From positions 34,534-98,533 of the forward strand of contig JBBSHE010000005.1 in NCBI GenBank assembly GCA_038253325.1: a DNA stretch of 64,000 nucleotides, in the 5' to 3' direction. Of this stretch, positions 1-9,767 are shown piece after piece. Numbering within the stretch: the stretch's first letter is position 1; the number at the start of each line of letters is the position of its first letter. The translations under genes were made by a program, and so were the position numbers. Source of the stretch: JBBSHE01 sp038253325. Lineage in GTDB: Bacteria; Actinomycetota; Actinomycetes; Propionibacteriales; Nocardioidaceae. The notes beneath the pieces were generated by a model that did no database searches, was not told where the DNA came from, and worked only from the letters and a program-made list of their open reading frames with translations.

Positions 1-528
1 ATCCGTCGAACCGGCGACGACAACCACGATCTCGCCCTTTCCGGTGCACTCGCGCGTTCGTCCAAGGACCTGGAGGAGCACGAGTACGCCGTCCGGTCGG
101 TCGCCGAGGCACTCGCACCGTACTGCACGAGCATGAACGTTCCGGAAGCGCCGTTCGTCCTGCACCTGCCGAACGTGATGCACCTGGCGACCGACGTGGC
201 CGGCGTCCTCGGCGGAGACGTCGACGTCCTCGCGCTCGCCGCGGCCCTTCATCCGACGGCCGCTGTCGGCGGCACGCCGACGAAGGCAGCCGTCGACCTG
301 ATCACCGAGATCGAGGGCATGGACCGCGGCCGGTACGCCGGGCCGGTGGGCTGGATCGACGCCGATGGCGACGGCGAGTGGGGAATTGGGCTCCGGTCGG
401 CAATGTACGAAGGTCACCGGGTACGGCTGATGGCCGGGTGCGGCATCGTCGCCGATTCCGACCCCGAGGCCGAGCTCGCCGAGTGCCACGCCAAGTTCAT
501 CCCCGTACGCGACGCGCTCTCCGGCTGA
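1..528 (+). CDS. menF: Isochorismate synthase MenF, C-terminal part (5' end outside window)
   Basis: Frame 1 is open from the first base and encodes the last 175 residues of a chorismate-binding enzyme. The stretch KDLEEHEYAV, then HLATDVAGVL, then LHPTAAVGGTP followed by RGRYAGPVGW and a GDGEWGIGLR strand is the conserved order of isochorismate/anthranilate/salicylate synthase catalytic domains. The GDGEW segment and the nearby menD, menC, menE and menA genes favour isochorismate synthase, the first committed step of menaquinone synthesis. The gene points toward menD but is on the opposite strand, and the S53 peptidase gene lies between them. The TGA stop is followed at once by a strong hairpin. 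A salicylate synthase role cannot be excluded because the N-terminus is not visible. Confidence 0.9.
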   Translation: MRRTGDDNHDLALSGALARSSKDLEEHEYAVRSVAEALAPYCTSMNVPEAPFVLHLPNVMHLATDVAGVLGGDVDVLALAAALHPTAAVGGTPTKAAVDLITEIEGMDRGRYAGPVGWIDADGDGEWGIGLRSAMYEGHRVRLMAGCGIVADSDPEAELAECHAKFIPVRDALSG

Positions 529-544
529 GGCTCCCGCTCCACCT

Positions 545-598
545 ACGACTTGTCGGTCTCTCGTCGGGTCAGGACCCGATGAGAGACCGACAGGTTCG
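545..598. terminator. Long hairpin between convergent menF and S53 genes
   Basis: Bases 551-570 pair with 573-592 as an almost uninterrupted stem of about 20 bp with one G-U pair and a two-base tip. It fills the 73-bp gap between two convergent stops (528 and 602), so a bidirectional terminator is the simplest reading. There is no long T run. Its outer arm shares the sequence CGACTTGTCGGTC with the hairpin at 1941-1992. Confidence 0.6.
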
Positions 599-601
599 GC
601 G

Positions 602-1816
602 TCAGAACGCGCCGGTGCCGTTCGGTGTGCCAAGGCCGGTGGGGCCGTCCCAGCCGGCCTTGGCCGTGCACCAGTACGAGCAGGAGCCGTTGGTGCCCGA
701 CGTGACGTCGAACAACGACGACGCGTGGGCGTACGGGATCGTGTTCGCGTAACCGGCCGTGTTCCCGGACAGCGCGTAGACCGACGCGACGATCGGCGAC
801 GACAGGCTCGTCCCGCCGTATTGCGCCCACGAGGACGACGTGCGCGACGTCGGCGCATAGACCGCAAGGCCCGTGTACGGGTCGGCGTCGGCTGCGACGT
901 CGTTGATCGCGCGTCCGGAGCAGTGCGTCGTCGCCGACGACTGGCCGGCCGGTGCGACGTTGAGGGTGGTGCAACCCGAACCCGTGCCGCTCCACACCGT
1001 CTCGTTCCATCCGCGGGTGTTCCCCGCCGTGGTCAGGTGGGTGCCACCGATGGCAGTCACGTAGTGCGAGCTCGCCGGGAAGCTGGCGCTCTGATACCCG
1101 TTGTCGCCGGACGACGCGGTCACCGCGATGCCCGGGTGGTTGTAGTACTGGCCGTACGACGCGTCCGCCACATCCCCGCCGCCGTAGCTGTTGGAGATGG
1201 CCTTCACTCCGGCCAGCGTCGCCGCCGTGTTGACGGCCGTACCGAGGTTCACGAAGCTGGCGGTCTTGGACTGCACCAGCACGATCTTGCAGCTCGGGCA
1301 GGCCGCCGACACCGAGTCCAGGTCGAGTGCCTGCTCCTGTGCCCAGCCGAGGTTGAACCGCGGCAAGCTGGTGCCGCCGGTCTGGTTCACGATCTTCAAG
1401 CATCCGTTCGCCGTCGTGCACGCCGCCAGCCCCCAGTGGGCGCGGTACGTCGCCAGGTCGGACTCGGCTTTCGGATAGCCGTACGCGTCGACGATCGCCA
1501 CCGTGTTCGTCGTCGAGAGCCCGGTCAGCTTGTATGCCGACTGGATGTTTGCGGGCGTCAAGCCGGTGATCGCGTTCGGCGTCACCTTGGCGCCGTTACG
1601 GGGGACCAGATGACGGGCGAGACAGCGCGCGTGGCCCGCGGACGCGGTGCCGCACGACAGCTCGGTCCGGTAGTGCGAGTGCAGGTATGCCTGGGAACCC
1701 GAGTGCACGTGCGGCTTGGCGGTACGGACGGCGGCATCAGCACCTCCGCTTGACGCCAGCACGCTGGCGGTGAGGAGGGCGGCGGTAGCCGCGCCCACAA
1801 ACAACCGTGTCTTCAT
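602..1816 (-). CDS. Secreted S53 (sedolisin-type) serine-carboxyl peptidase
   Basis: A 404-residue exported protein. Residues 1-29 are a Sec signal peptide (MKTRL, then a hydrophobic core ending near GADAA). The mature part carries sedolisin motifs: Glu161 and Asp165 four residues apart (WAQEQALD), the SSGDNG segment with oxyanion Asp238, and the nucleophile Ser337 in GGTSLSS. Several cysteine pairs fit an extracellular location. Sedolisins normally cut proteins at acidic pH; the target here is unknown. The pro-domain is short (about 80 residues). I chose ATG 1816 because AAAGGA sits nine bases upstream and the signal peptide starts there; an in-frame start at 1855 would add 13 charged residues. 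The gene interrupts the men genes and is flanked by hairpins on both sides. Confidence 0.88.
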   Translation of the reverse strand: MKTRLFVGAATAALLTASVLASSGGADAAVRTAKPHVHSGSQAYLHSHYRTELSCGTASAGHARCLARHLVPRNGAKVTPNAITGLTPANIQSAYKLTGLSTTNTVAIVDAYGYPKAESDLATYRAHWGLAACTTANGCLKIVNQTGGTSLPRFNLGWAQEQALDLDSVSAACPSCKIVLVQSKTASFVNLGTAVNTAATLAGVKAISNSYGGGDVADASYGQYYNHPGIAVTASSGDNGYQSASFPASSHYVTAIGGTHLTTAGNTRGWNETVWSGTGSGCTTLNVAPAGQSSATTHCSGRAINDVAADADPYTGLAVYAPTSRTSSSWAQYGGTSLSSPIVASVYALSGNTAGYANTIPYAHASSLFDVTSGTNGSCSYWCTAKAGWDGPTGLGTPNGTGAF

Positions 1817-1940
1817 GGACGTCCTTTCACGGTGCGCGCCACCCGAACCGCGCATGCTCTCGAGGGGATGTTTTCCCGCCGAGCAGTTTGTCGTGGTACG
1901 ACCCCGTTGTAAACGGATCAGTCAAGAAATCAGCCCACCT

Positions 1941-1992
1941 CGACTTGTCGGTCTGTCAGCGGGTCATAGCCCTACCTGCGACCGACAAGTCG
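1941..1992. terminator. Hairpin downstream of menD
   Basis: A perfect 13-bp outer stem (1941-1953 with 1980-1992) encloses an inner stem (1959-1964 with 1974-1979). It lies 38 bp beyond the menD stop on the minus strand and upstream of the S53 gene, so it probably ends the menE-menC-menD transcript. The outer arm repeats the 13-base sequence found in the hairpin at 545-598. Confidence 0.55.
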
Positions 1993-2029
1993 CGGTGGTC
2001 AGGGCGCGCCGAACGCGGCGGCACAACCG

Positions 2030-3703
2030 TCAGCCGGCACCGAGCGCGGCGGCTGCCGCAGCCCGGATCCGCTGGTCCAGCTCTCGTCGCCCCCACCGGT
2101 CGATCCGTGCCTCGACGACCCGGATGCCGGACGAACCCGCGGCCAGCTCGCGTTCGAGGGTGTCGAGGGACGACACAGTGACGTGCGGTACGCCCATTGA
2201 CGCGCAAAGCCCACCGATGTCGACCCGGGTCGGCGTGCCGAAGATGCGCTCGAACGATGCGGCGTACGCCTCAGCGCCGGGCTCGAGCGTCGCGAAGATG
2301 CTGCCCCCGTCGTCGGAGGCGACCACGAACGTGAGGTCGGGACGCGGCTCCCCCGGGCCGATGATCAGGCCGTTGCTGTCGTGCAGGAACGTCAGGTCCC
2401 CGACGTACGCCAGCGAGCGAGATGAGCGCCGGCCGAGCGAGGCGCCGATCGCCGTCGACACCGTGCCGTCGATGCCGGCCAGTCCACGGTTACCCATCAC
2501 CATCCGCCGCTGGCCCGGCGTCGGCGCGATGGCCATCAGGTCGAGGTCGCGCACCGGATGGGAGGAGCCGACGACGAGCAGACCGCGGGGTGGTACGGCT
2601 GCCGAGACCGCCCGTGCGACGGCGTACGGGGTCAGCGCCGACTCGTCGTCGAGCAGCTTCTCAACCGTCGCCAGCACGGCCCGGTCGGCCGTCTGCCACC
2701 GGTCCAGCCAGGCCGGGTCGTCGCGACGGGTGACGGTCGCACGCGCGACCACGCTGGCGGCCCGCCGGCCCGGGTCGGCGTAGTCGGATCCGCCGACGAC
2801 CACGACCTCGACATCCGCCCTCGACAGCAGCCGGGTCACTGGCCTCGACAAGGTGGGCCGTCCGGTGACGACGACGCGTTCGATCCGGTCTGTCAGCGGA
2901 CGGTGTTCCAGCAGCAGCCGGTACGCCGCAACCGGGTTGTTTCCGGTCCGAGCCCCGGAAGTCGGCTCCGCCAGCAGCGGCCAGCCGGCCCGCTCGGCCA
3001 ACAACCGAGCCGGTGGACCGGCGTCGTCGCCGGCCACGACGACGGTGCGCGGCCCGGTCGGAAGCGTGACCGGCTCGGGCGGCGCGGCCTTGGCGACCGA
3101 CGTCCAGGGCGCGCCGCCGTTTCGCCCGGGAAGTACGCCCACGTCGCCGGAATCCGGCATCAGCGGCTCGCGGAGCTCGACGTTCAGATGGACCGGCCCG
3201 GCGACTCCCGACGGCGCCCCGGCGCAGCGGGCAGCGCAGCGGGCGACCCGCGCGCGCCAGTCCGCAGCGCTGGTCGGGACGACGGAGGGCGCCGAGACGG
3301 TGGCGAACCACCGGACGGCGTCGCCGAACAGCTTGATCTGGTCGGTCGTCTGGTTGGCGCCGGTGCCGCGCAGCCCCGCCGGCCGGTCGGCGCTCAGGAC
3401 GAGCAGCGGGACGGAGGCGTGGGACGCCTCGAGGACCGCTGGGTGCAGGTTGGCAACCGCGGTCCCGGACGTCGTGACGACGGGTACGAGCCGGTGAGAA
3501 CCCTTCGCAAGCCCCAGCGCGAGGAAGCCTGCACTGCGTTCGTCGATCCGTACGTGCAGCCGAAGCCGACCGTCGGCGTCGGCTCGGTGCAGCGCCATCG
3601 CCAGCGGTGCCGAACGCGAACCGGGCGAGAGGACGGCGTCGCATACGCCGTGACGTAGCAGCTCGTCGACGACCACCCGGGCGAGTGCGGTGGAAGGGTT
3701 CAC
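2030..3703 (-). CDS. menD: SEPHCHC synthase MenD
   Basis: A 557-residue ThDP-dependent enzyme that joins isochorismate and 2-oxoglutarate to give 2-succinyl-5-enolpyruvyl-6-hydroxy-3-cyclohexene-1-carboxylate. The N-terminal half opens with LLRHGVCDAVLSPGSRSAPL, the SPGSRSAP signature of MenD. The C-terminal ThDP/Mg site is GDLTFLHDSN, preceded by the MenD-like GNRGLAGIDG loop. Length is normal for the family. It starts at a GTG whose GTGA overlaps the menC stop, so translation is probably coupled to menC. It is the last gene of menE-menC-menD. Confidence 0.95.
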   Translation of the reverse strand: MNPSTALARVVVDELLRHGVCDAVLSPGSRSAPLAMALHRADADGRLRLHVRIDERSAGFLALGLAKGSHRLVPVVTTSGTAVANLHPAVLEASHASVPLLVLSADRPAGLRGTGANQTTDQIKLFGDAVRWFATVSAPSVVPTSAADWRARVARCAARCAGAPSGVAGPVHLNVELREPLMPDSGDVGVLPGRNGGAPWTSVAKAAPPEPVTLPTGPRTVVVAGDDAGPPARLLAERAGWPLLAEPTSGARTGNNPVAAYRLLLEHRPLTDRIERVVVTGRPTLSRPVTRLLSRADVEVVVVGGSDYADPGRRAASVVARATVTRRDDPAWLDRWQTADRAVLATVEKLLDDESALTPYAVARAVSAAVPPRGLLVVGSSHPVRDLDLMAIAPTPGQRRMVMGNRGLAGIDGTVSTAIGASLGRRSSRSLAYVGDLTFLHDSNGLIIGPGEPRPDLTFVVASDDGGSIFATLEPGAEAYAASFERIFGTPTRVDIGGLCASMGVPHVTVSSLDTLERELAAGSSGIRVVEARIDRWGRRELDQRIRAAAAAALGAG

Positions 3704-4659
3704 GACCGACGATCCTGCCGTACGCCGCGTACGGCGGCGAGTCGCTCGGACCAGCGGCGGGTGGTCGCCTCGTCCGCGGCGACGCGCCGGAGCGCGCCGG
3801 GGTCCGGGGACGGTCTGCGGACCGGGATCACGCCACGTTCCGCAAGCAGCGGCGACGCGACGACGTCGTCGCAGAGCAGCGCGACGCTGGCGAGCCCGCA
3901 GGCGTACGGCAGGTCGGGCAGGGCGGCGGCCAGTGCGATGCCGGCGGCGATGCCGACGGACGTCTCCAGCGCACTCGAGACCACGACGGGAAGCCCGATC
4001 TGCTCGGCTATCCGCAGGCAGGCCGCGACGCCGCCGAGCGGCTGCACCTTGAGCACGGCGATGTCGGCCGCTTCGGCAGTCGCCACGAGCAGCGGGTCCG
4101 CGGCCCGGCGGATCGACTCGTCAGCGGCGATCGCGACATCGGCCCGCCGCCGGCATGCGCGCAGCTCATCGACCGTCCGGCACGGCTGCTCGACGTACTC
4201 GAGGCCACCGGCCGCCTGGTCGAGCAGCCTGATCGCCTCCACCGCCTCGTCGACCGACCAGCCGCCGTTGGCGTCGACCCGGATCCGCCCGGTCGGCCCG
4301 AGCGCAGCTCGGACCGCGTCGACGCGGGCCAGGTCGTCGTCGAGTCGCTGGCCAGGCTCGGCGACCTTGACCTTCGCGGTCCGGCAGCCACCGGCCGACG
4401 CCACGACCGCGCTAGCACGTTCGGGGTCGACGGCCGGGACGATGCAGTTGACCGCAATGGTGGACCGCACGGGTTCGGGAAAGTCTTCGTACGCCGCCTC
4501 CTGTGCCGCCGCCCACCACGACGCGGCCTCGGCAACCTCGTACTCCCAGAACGGGCTGAACTCGCCCCACCCGGCCGGTCCCTCGACCAGGACTCCCTCA
4601 CGGATGCTGATGCCACGAAACTCGGAGCGCATCGCGATGGAGTAGACGTGACCGTTCAT
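3700..4659 (-). CDS. menC: o-Succinylbenzoate synthase MenC
   Basis: A 319-residue enolase-superfamily enzyme that dehydrates SHCHC to o-succinylbenzoate. The barrel shows the catalytic lysine in KVKVAEPG, then Mg ligands in order: Asp in RVDANGGW, Glu in EYVEQP and Asp in AADESIR, then the second lysine in VLKVQPLGG. The ATG at 4659 overlaps the menE stop as ATGA and gives the expected N-terminus; an open frame running further upstream lies antisense-like inside menE and was rejected. The stop overlaps the menD start. Confidence 0.94.
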   Translation of the reverse strand: MNGHVYSIAMRSEFRGISIREGVLVEGPAGWGEFSPFWEYEVAEAASWWAAAQEAAYEDFPEPVRSTIAVNCIVPAVDPERASAVVASAGGCRTAKVKVAEPGQRLDDDLARVDAVRAALGPTGRIRVDANGGWSVDEAVEAIRLLDQAAGGLEYVEQPCRTVDELRACRRRADVAIAADESIRRAADPLLVATAEAADIAVLKVQPLGGVAACLRIAEQIGLPVVVSSALETSVGIAAGIALAAALPDLPYACGLASVALLCDDVVASPLLAERGVIPVRRPSPDPGALRRVAADEATTRRWSERLAAVRGVRQDRRS

Positions 4660-5717
4660 CCACCGTCTCCATGGGCGCGCAGCAACGCCTGCCGGTCGGC
4701 CTTGCCGGACCGCAGGTACGGGACGGTGTCCACCGCCACCACGGCACGAGGCGCCCACGAACGTGGCAGCCGGTCGGCGACGAAGTCGCGGATCTGGTCC
4801 GCGTCGACCGGCCCGGACGCGACCACGAACGCCGTGACCACGGCTCCCCACTCGGGGTCGGGCCGGCCGACAACGCAGACGTCACGGACCAACGGTGACT
4901 CGGCGATCCGGCGCTCGACAGCCGGTAGGGAGACGTTGACACCCCCGGACACCACCACGTCGTCGCGGCGGCCCTCGACGACCAGCCGACCGTCCTCGTC
5001 GATGCGTCCGACGTCGCCGGTGTGGAACCAGCCGTCCCGCAGGACCTGCTCGGTGAGGCCAGGTTCGGCGGCGTAACCTTCGAACAGCATCGGCCCGGCC
5101 AGCCTGATCCGTCCAGCCTCGTCCAGCGCGATCGCGACGCTGTCGAGCCCGATGCCGTCGTACACGCATCCGCCACAGGTCTCCGTGGTGCCGTAGGTCG
5201 TGACCACCGGAACGGATGCTGCGGCCGCCGATTCGAGCAGCTCAGCACCCGCCCCCGCGCCGCCGATCAGCACCGCGTCGTACGCCGACAGGGCCGTCCG
5301 GTCGGCGGCGTCACCCAGCCAGCGGAACAGCTGGGTGGGCACGCACGCCAGGTAGCGTCGTTCGTGCTCGAGCCGGCTGGTCGCGGCCGACAGTGACTCG
5401 TCCCGCTCCAGCCGTACAGGAACCGTCCCCGCGAGTACGGAGCGGGTCAGCACCTGGAGCCCGGCAACGTACGCGACGGGCAGCGCGAGCAGCCAGCGGC
5501 CCGGCCCCCCGATCCGCCGGAGCGTCGCCTCCGCGGATGCTCGCAACGCGGCGACGGAGAGCACCACGTCCTTGGGCCGACCGGTCGAGCCGGACGTCCG
5601 GATCACGACCGACGCGAACTCGTCGGCGCCCAAGGCCGCCTCGAGCAGCCGGTGCACGACGTCGGCCGACCCCCGAACGGGTCGCAGGCCGGCGGCACCG
5701 CCGGGTTTGTCGCGCAC
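4656..5717 (-). CDS. menE: o-Succinylbenzoate-CoA ligase MenE
   Basis: A 353-residue ANL-superfamily adenylate-forming ligase that activates o-succinylbenzoate to its CoA ester. Visible motifs are the P-loop SGSTGRPK, the TYGTTET adenylation core, GWFHTGD with the ATP-binding Asp, and the C-terminal SGKADRQ lysine region. It is short for the superfamily, as is usual for actinobacterial MenE, because the N-terminal subdomain is reduced. The start is GTG, and the gene leads the menE-menC-menD unit. Only 71 bp separate it from divergent menA, so the two promoters must share that gap. Confidence 0.92.
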   Translation of the reverse strand: MRDKPGGAAGLRPVRGSADVVHRLLEAALGADEFASVVIRTSGSTGRPKDVVLSVAALRASAEATLRRIGGPGRWLLALPVAYVAGLQVLTRSVLAGTVPVRLERDESLSAATSRLEHERRYLACVPTQLFRWLGDAADRTALSAYDAVLIGGAGAGAELLESAAAASVPVVTTYGTTETCGGCVYDGIGLDSVAIALDEAGRIRLAGPMLFEGYAAEPGLTEQVLRDGWFHTGDVGRIDEDGRLVVEGRRDDVVVSGGVNVSLPAVERRIAESPLVRDVCVVGRPDPEWGAVVTAFVVASGPVDADQIRDFVADRLPRSWAPRAVVAVDTVPYLRSGKADRQALLRAHGDGG

Positions 5718-5788
5718 CTGCTCAGACTACGAAGGCGTTGCGGGCCGCCGGCCGCCGGCCGACCTGCGTTCGGGATACTTGGCCGGCG

Positions 5789-6661
5789 ATGGCCGATGTG
5801 TTGCAGTGGATCGAGGGCGCGCGCCCGCGCACGCTTCCGGTCAACATCGCACCGGTTGTTGCGGGGTGCGGCCTCGCCGGGTACGCCGGCGAGTTCGTCT
5901 GGTGGAAGGCACTGCTGTGCCTGGTCGTCGCCATGGCCCTGCAGGTCGGCGTGAACTACGCCAATGACTACTCCGACGGGGTACGCGGCACCGACGCCGA
6001 CCGGGTCGGGCCGTTGCGGCTGGTCGGTTCCGGCGCCGCAACCGCCGGAGCCGTCAGGACCGCGGCATTCACGGCGTTCGGGATAGCCGCATCGGCCGGG
6101 CTCGGGTTGGCGTTGACGAGCGAATGGTGGCTCGTCTTCGTCGGGGGCGCCTCGATCGCGGCCGCCTGGTTCTATACCGGCGGTTCATCCCCGTACGGGT
6201 ATCACGCACTCGGCGAGGTCGGCGTGTTCGTCTTCTTCGGTCTGGTGGCGGTGTCCGGGACGGCATACGTCCAGACCGGGCAGGTCAGCGCACCCGTACT
6301 GTGGACCGCGCTCGGAATAGGAGCGTTCGCGTGCGCCGTACTCGTCGCTAACAACCTCCGCGATATCCCGACCGACGCGAGGGTAGGAAAGCGGACTCTC
6401 GCGGTGGTACTGGGAGACCGTCGGTCCCGGTGGTTGTACGAAACGCTGGTGGTCGCCGGATATCTCGCGCTGGTGCCGGTCGCGGTCACGACAACCGGGT
6501 GGGCGCTGCTCGGGTTCGCCGTGACACCGCTTTCGGCACACGCCGCGCTCGTCGTACGGCGGGGAGCGACCGGAGCGGCACTCGTACCGGTGCTGCGCGA
6601 CACCGGTCTCGGCGAGCTCTGGTACGCGATCGCCCTCACCGTCGGCCTGCTGATCGGTTGA
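5789..6661 (+). CDS. menA: 1,4-dihydroxy-2-naphthoate polyprenyltransferase MenA
   Basis: A 290-residue UbiA-family membrane enzyme that attaches the polyprenyl tail to dihydroxynaphthoate. The first Asp-rich motif is NYANDYSDGVRGTDADR (residues about 53-69) and the second is NNLRDIPTDARVGKRT (about 189-204), both binding polyprenyl diphosphate through Mg. About eight hydrophobic helices surround them. ATG 5789 was chosen because MADVLQWIEGARPRTLP is the conserved N-terminus of the family; the frame is open much further upstream but lies inside menE. It completes the local menaquinone set except for menB and the final methyltransferase. Confidence 0.94.
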   Translation: MADVLQWIEGARPRTLPVNIAPVVAGCGLAGYAGEFVWWKALLCLVVAMALQVGVNYANDYSDGVRGTDADRVGPLRLVGSGAATAGAVRTAAFTAFGIAASAGLGLALTSEWWLVFVGGASIAAAWFYTGGSSPYGYHALGEVGVFVFFGLVAVSGTAYVQTGQVSAPVLWTALGIGAFACAVLVANNLRDIPTDARVGKRTLAVVLGDRRSRWLYETLVVAGYLALVPVAVTTTGWALLGFAVTPLSAHAALVVRRGATGAALVPVLRDTGLGELWYAIALTVGLLIG

Positions 6662-7133
6662 CGTTCGGACGCGCAGCCGATTTCGAACCGCACGGACAAG
6701 ACGCACCTCGGCGCGAGAGGTTGGGTGGTGCATGGAGCGCGGATCGTGACGCGCACCCTCTGGTCCGGCGGACATGTCTTCGATGGCAGCGGCGATGAGC
6801 AGCCAGTACAAGCGGCCGCTGCCAGTCTCGGTGAGGAGATCGGCCAGGGCGAGCCGAACACGTTCGAGACAGGGAACCCACTGCATCCAACGGTCGCGGC
6901 CGGGATCTGTGATGGCACAGTTTCCGGGCCCGCGCGACGGAACCGGCCGGCGTTTCGGACGACGCGGGAGCCTCACGCCACCGAGGGGCAGGCGATTGTC
7001 GCCGTCGAGGTCTACGACCGGCGCACCGGCCACGCCGACCTGTGGCACGTCAAACGATCCCGCCACCACCGGTGGCCCCAACCCGACCGACCACCAACAG
7101 AAGCAGCGGTTGCCTCATTGAACGGTATTGCAA
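6662..7133. other. Gene-free stretch with a possible amidohydrolase-like remnant
   Basis: No convincing intact gene lies in these 472 bases between menA and the convergent small membrane protein. A plus-strand GTG at 6746, ten bases after GGAG, begins VTRTLWSGGHVFDGSGDE, which resembles the N-terminal strand of metal-dependent amidohydrolases (an xxGGxxFDGxG pattern). The reading then loses any family resemblance. This could be a decayed gene start or chance. No clear hairpin or tRNA was seen. Confidence 0.3.
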
Positions 7134-7412
7134 CTAGTCCTTGCCGGGACGCTTGCCAAGGTTGCGGAGGAAGTCCGGGTCGTCATCGGGCGCTCGGACG
7201 GTCGGGCGCTGCTTCGGAGGCCGGTCACCGGGGTCGGTTCCGTTCGGACGACCCCACACCAGCCAGCCCACGGGCCCGAACAAGGGCACCAGGACAACCG
7301 CGACCCAGGCGGCTCGCGGCAGCAGCCGTACCTCACGGGCGTCGGACTGCCAGATCTCGACGAGGCAGTAGATCGCGAGCACGATCAGCAGGATCACGGG
7401 CAGGAATCTCAC
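7134..7412 (-). CDS. Small PLDc_N-type two-helix membrane protein
   Basis: A 92-residue protein with two transmembrane helices (about residues 3-19 and 33-52) linked by a short polar loop, then a charged cytoplasmic tail. The segment RAAWVAVVLVPLFGPVGWLV followed by WGRP is the signature of the phospholipase D N-terminal domain (PLDc_N), here without any PLD catalytic domain. The GTG start is preceded by AGGAGGTG, a very good ribosome binding site. Such free-standing actinobacterial proteins have no defined biochemical role. It converges on menA and is divergent from the dehydratase gene. Confidence 0.8.
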   Translation of the reverse strand: MRFLPVILLIVLAIYCLVEIWQSDAREVRLLPRAAWVAVVLVPLFGPVGWLVWGRPNGTDPGDRPPKQRPTVRAPDDDPDFLRNLGKRPGKD

Positions 7413-7448
7413 CGCGCACCTCCTCGCTTACAGCGTAACCCCGAGACA

Positions 7449-8441
7449 ATGGACCCCATGCCCCATCACGAGTCTTCACCGACGACTGTCGACCTGGTGA
7501 CGGTCGACGACATCAAGGAAGCGGGACCCCGGATCGCGTCCCTGGCGCGCCGGACGCCGACGCTGCCGGCGGTCGTCGCCGGCCGGAACGCGTGGCTGAA
7601 GTGCGAGAACCTTCAGGTCGGTGGCTCGTTCAAAATCCGCGGTGCCGCGAACGCGGTTGCACTGCTCTCGCCGGCCGAGCTCGCCGCCGGCGTGGTCGCC
7701 CATTCGTCGGGCAACCACGCGCAAGCCTTGGCGCGAGCCGCCCGCGCGGCCGGGACGCGGGCCACGATCGTGATGCCGCGCGACGCCCCGCTGGTCAAGC
7801 AGGCTGCCACCAGGGAGGAAGGAGCCGAGATCGTCTTCGTCGACATCGCCGACCGGATCAGCGAGACCGAGCGGATCCAGCAGCAGTCGGGCGCGACCCT
7901 GATCCCGCCGTTCGACGACCCCCGGGTCATCGCGGGTCAGGGAACCGTCGGGCTCGAGATCCTCGGCGATGTCCCTGACCTCGACGCGGTCCTCGTACCG
8001 GTCAGCGGCGGCGGACTGATCAGCGGCATCGCAGTGGCGGTCAAGTCCCTTCGACCCGACGTCGCCGTCATCGGTGTCGAGCCGGCGCTGGCCGGCGACC
8101 TCGCCGAGGGGTTCGCCGCTGGTCGTCGGGTCGAGTGGCCATCTTCCCGAACGGGTGCGACGGTCGCCGACGGCCTCCGGGTGCCGAGTGTCGGAGTCCA
8201 GCCCTGGCGGCACATCCAGGCGTACGTCGATGACGTCGTCACCGTGAGCGAGGACGAGATCCGGACAGCGATGCACGACCTCGCGGTGACCCAGCACCTC
8301 GTCGCCGAGCCGAGCGGCGCGGTGTCGTACGCCGCGCTCCAGGTCCACGGACCACGGTTCGGCGACCGGCCGGTCTGCGTGATCTCGGGTGGGAACGTCG
8401 AGCCGTCGCTGCTCGCCGAGGTGGTAGGGTCCGCCGCCTGA
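7449..8441 (+). CDS. Threonine/serine dehydratase (PLP fold type II)
   Basis: A protein of about 330 residues of the serine/threonine dehydratase family, which deaminates threonine or serine to 2-oxo acids and ammonia. The PLP lysine is in GGSFKIRGA, substrate contacts are in HSSGNHAQA, and the phosphate-binding glycine loop is VSGGGLISG. The C-terminal regulatory ACT domain of biosynthetic IlvA is absent, so a catabolic or serine-racemase-like role is more likely than isoleucine synthesis. Starts at 7449 and 7458 are both possible and neither has a clear ribosome binding site, so the mRNA may be nearly leaderless. Confidence 0.87.
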   Translation: MDPMPHHESSPTTVDLVTVDDIKEAGPRIASLARRTPTLPAVVAGRNAWLKCENLQVGGSFKIRGAANAVALLSPAELAAGVVAHSSGNHAQALARAARAAGTRATIVMPRDAPLVKQAATREEGAEIVFVDIADRISETERIQQQSGATLIPPFDDPRVIAGQGTVGLEILGDVPDLDAVLVPVSGGGLISGIAVAVKSLRPDVAVIGVEPALAGDLAEGFAAGRRVEWPSSRTGATVADGLRVPSVGVQPWRHIQAYVDDVVTVSEDEIRTAMHDLAVTQHLVAEPSGAVSYAALQVHGPRFGDRPVCVISGGNVEPSLLAEVVGSAA

Positions 8442-8483
8442 GCCACCTCGTACGCTGGTGCCTTCCAAGGGACAGGCGACCTG

Positions 8484-8750
8484 ATGAAGTGGTTCGCGCT
8501 CTACACCGGCGCCCGGGCGTTGCTGTTCGCGGTCGTCTGGCTCCTCGTATGGCTGGTCGCGAGCAACTGGCTGGACTGGAACACGATCACCGGCCTGTGG
8601 ACCGCGCTGCTGGCCCTCGTCATCACGGCCCCGATCTCCTTGCTGCTGCTGGGTCCGCTGCGCGACCGGCTGGCCGAAGACATCGCTCGCCGGGCTGCCC
8701 GCACCAAGGAGAACTTCAACAAGCGCAGGTCGGCAGAAGACGACCTGTGA
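8484..8750 (+). CDS. DUF4229 membrane protein
   Basis: An 88-residue protein with two transmembrane helices (about residues 8-26 and 38-56) and a basic cytoplasmic tail rich in Arg, Lys and Glu. The pattern YTGARALLF, WLVASNWL and the GLWTALLALVITAPISLLLL segment match the actinobacterial DUF4229 family, commonly found beside cytochrome c maturation genes, as here. It ends 12 bp before the convergent ccsB stop. No function is established. It lies 42 bp after the dehydratase gene and may be cotranscribed with it. Confidence 0.8.
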   Translation: MKWFALYTGARALLFAVVWLLVWLVASNWLDWNTITGLWTALLALVITAPISLLLLGPLRDRLAEDIARRAARTKENFNKRRSAEDDL

Positions 8751-8762
8751 CGGCTGCGGGAG

Positions 8763-9763
<1,001 letters not shown>

Positions 9764-9767
<4 letters not shown>

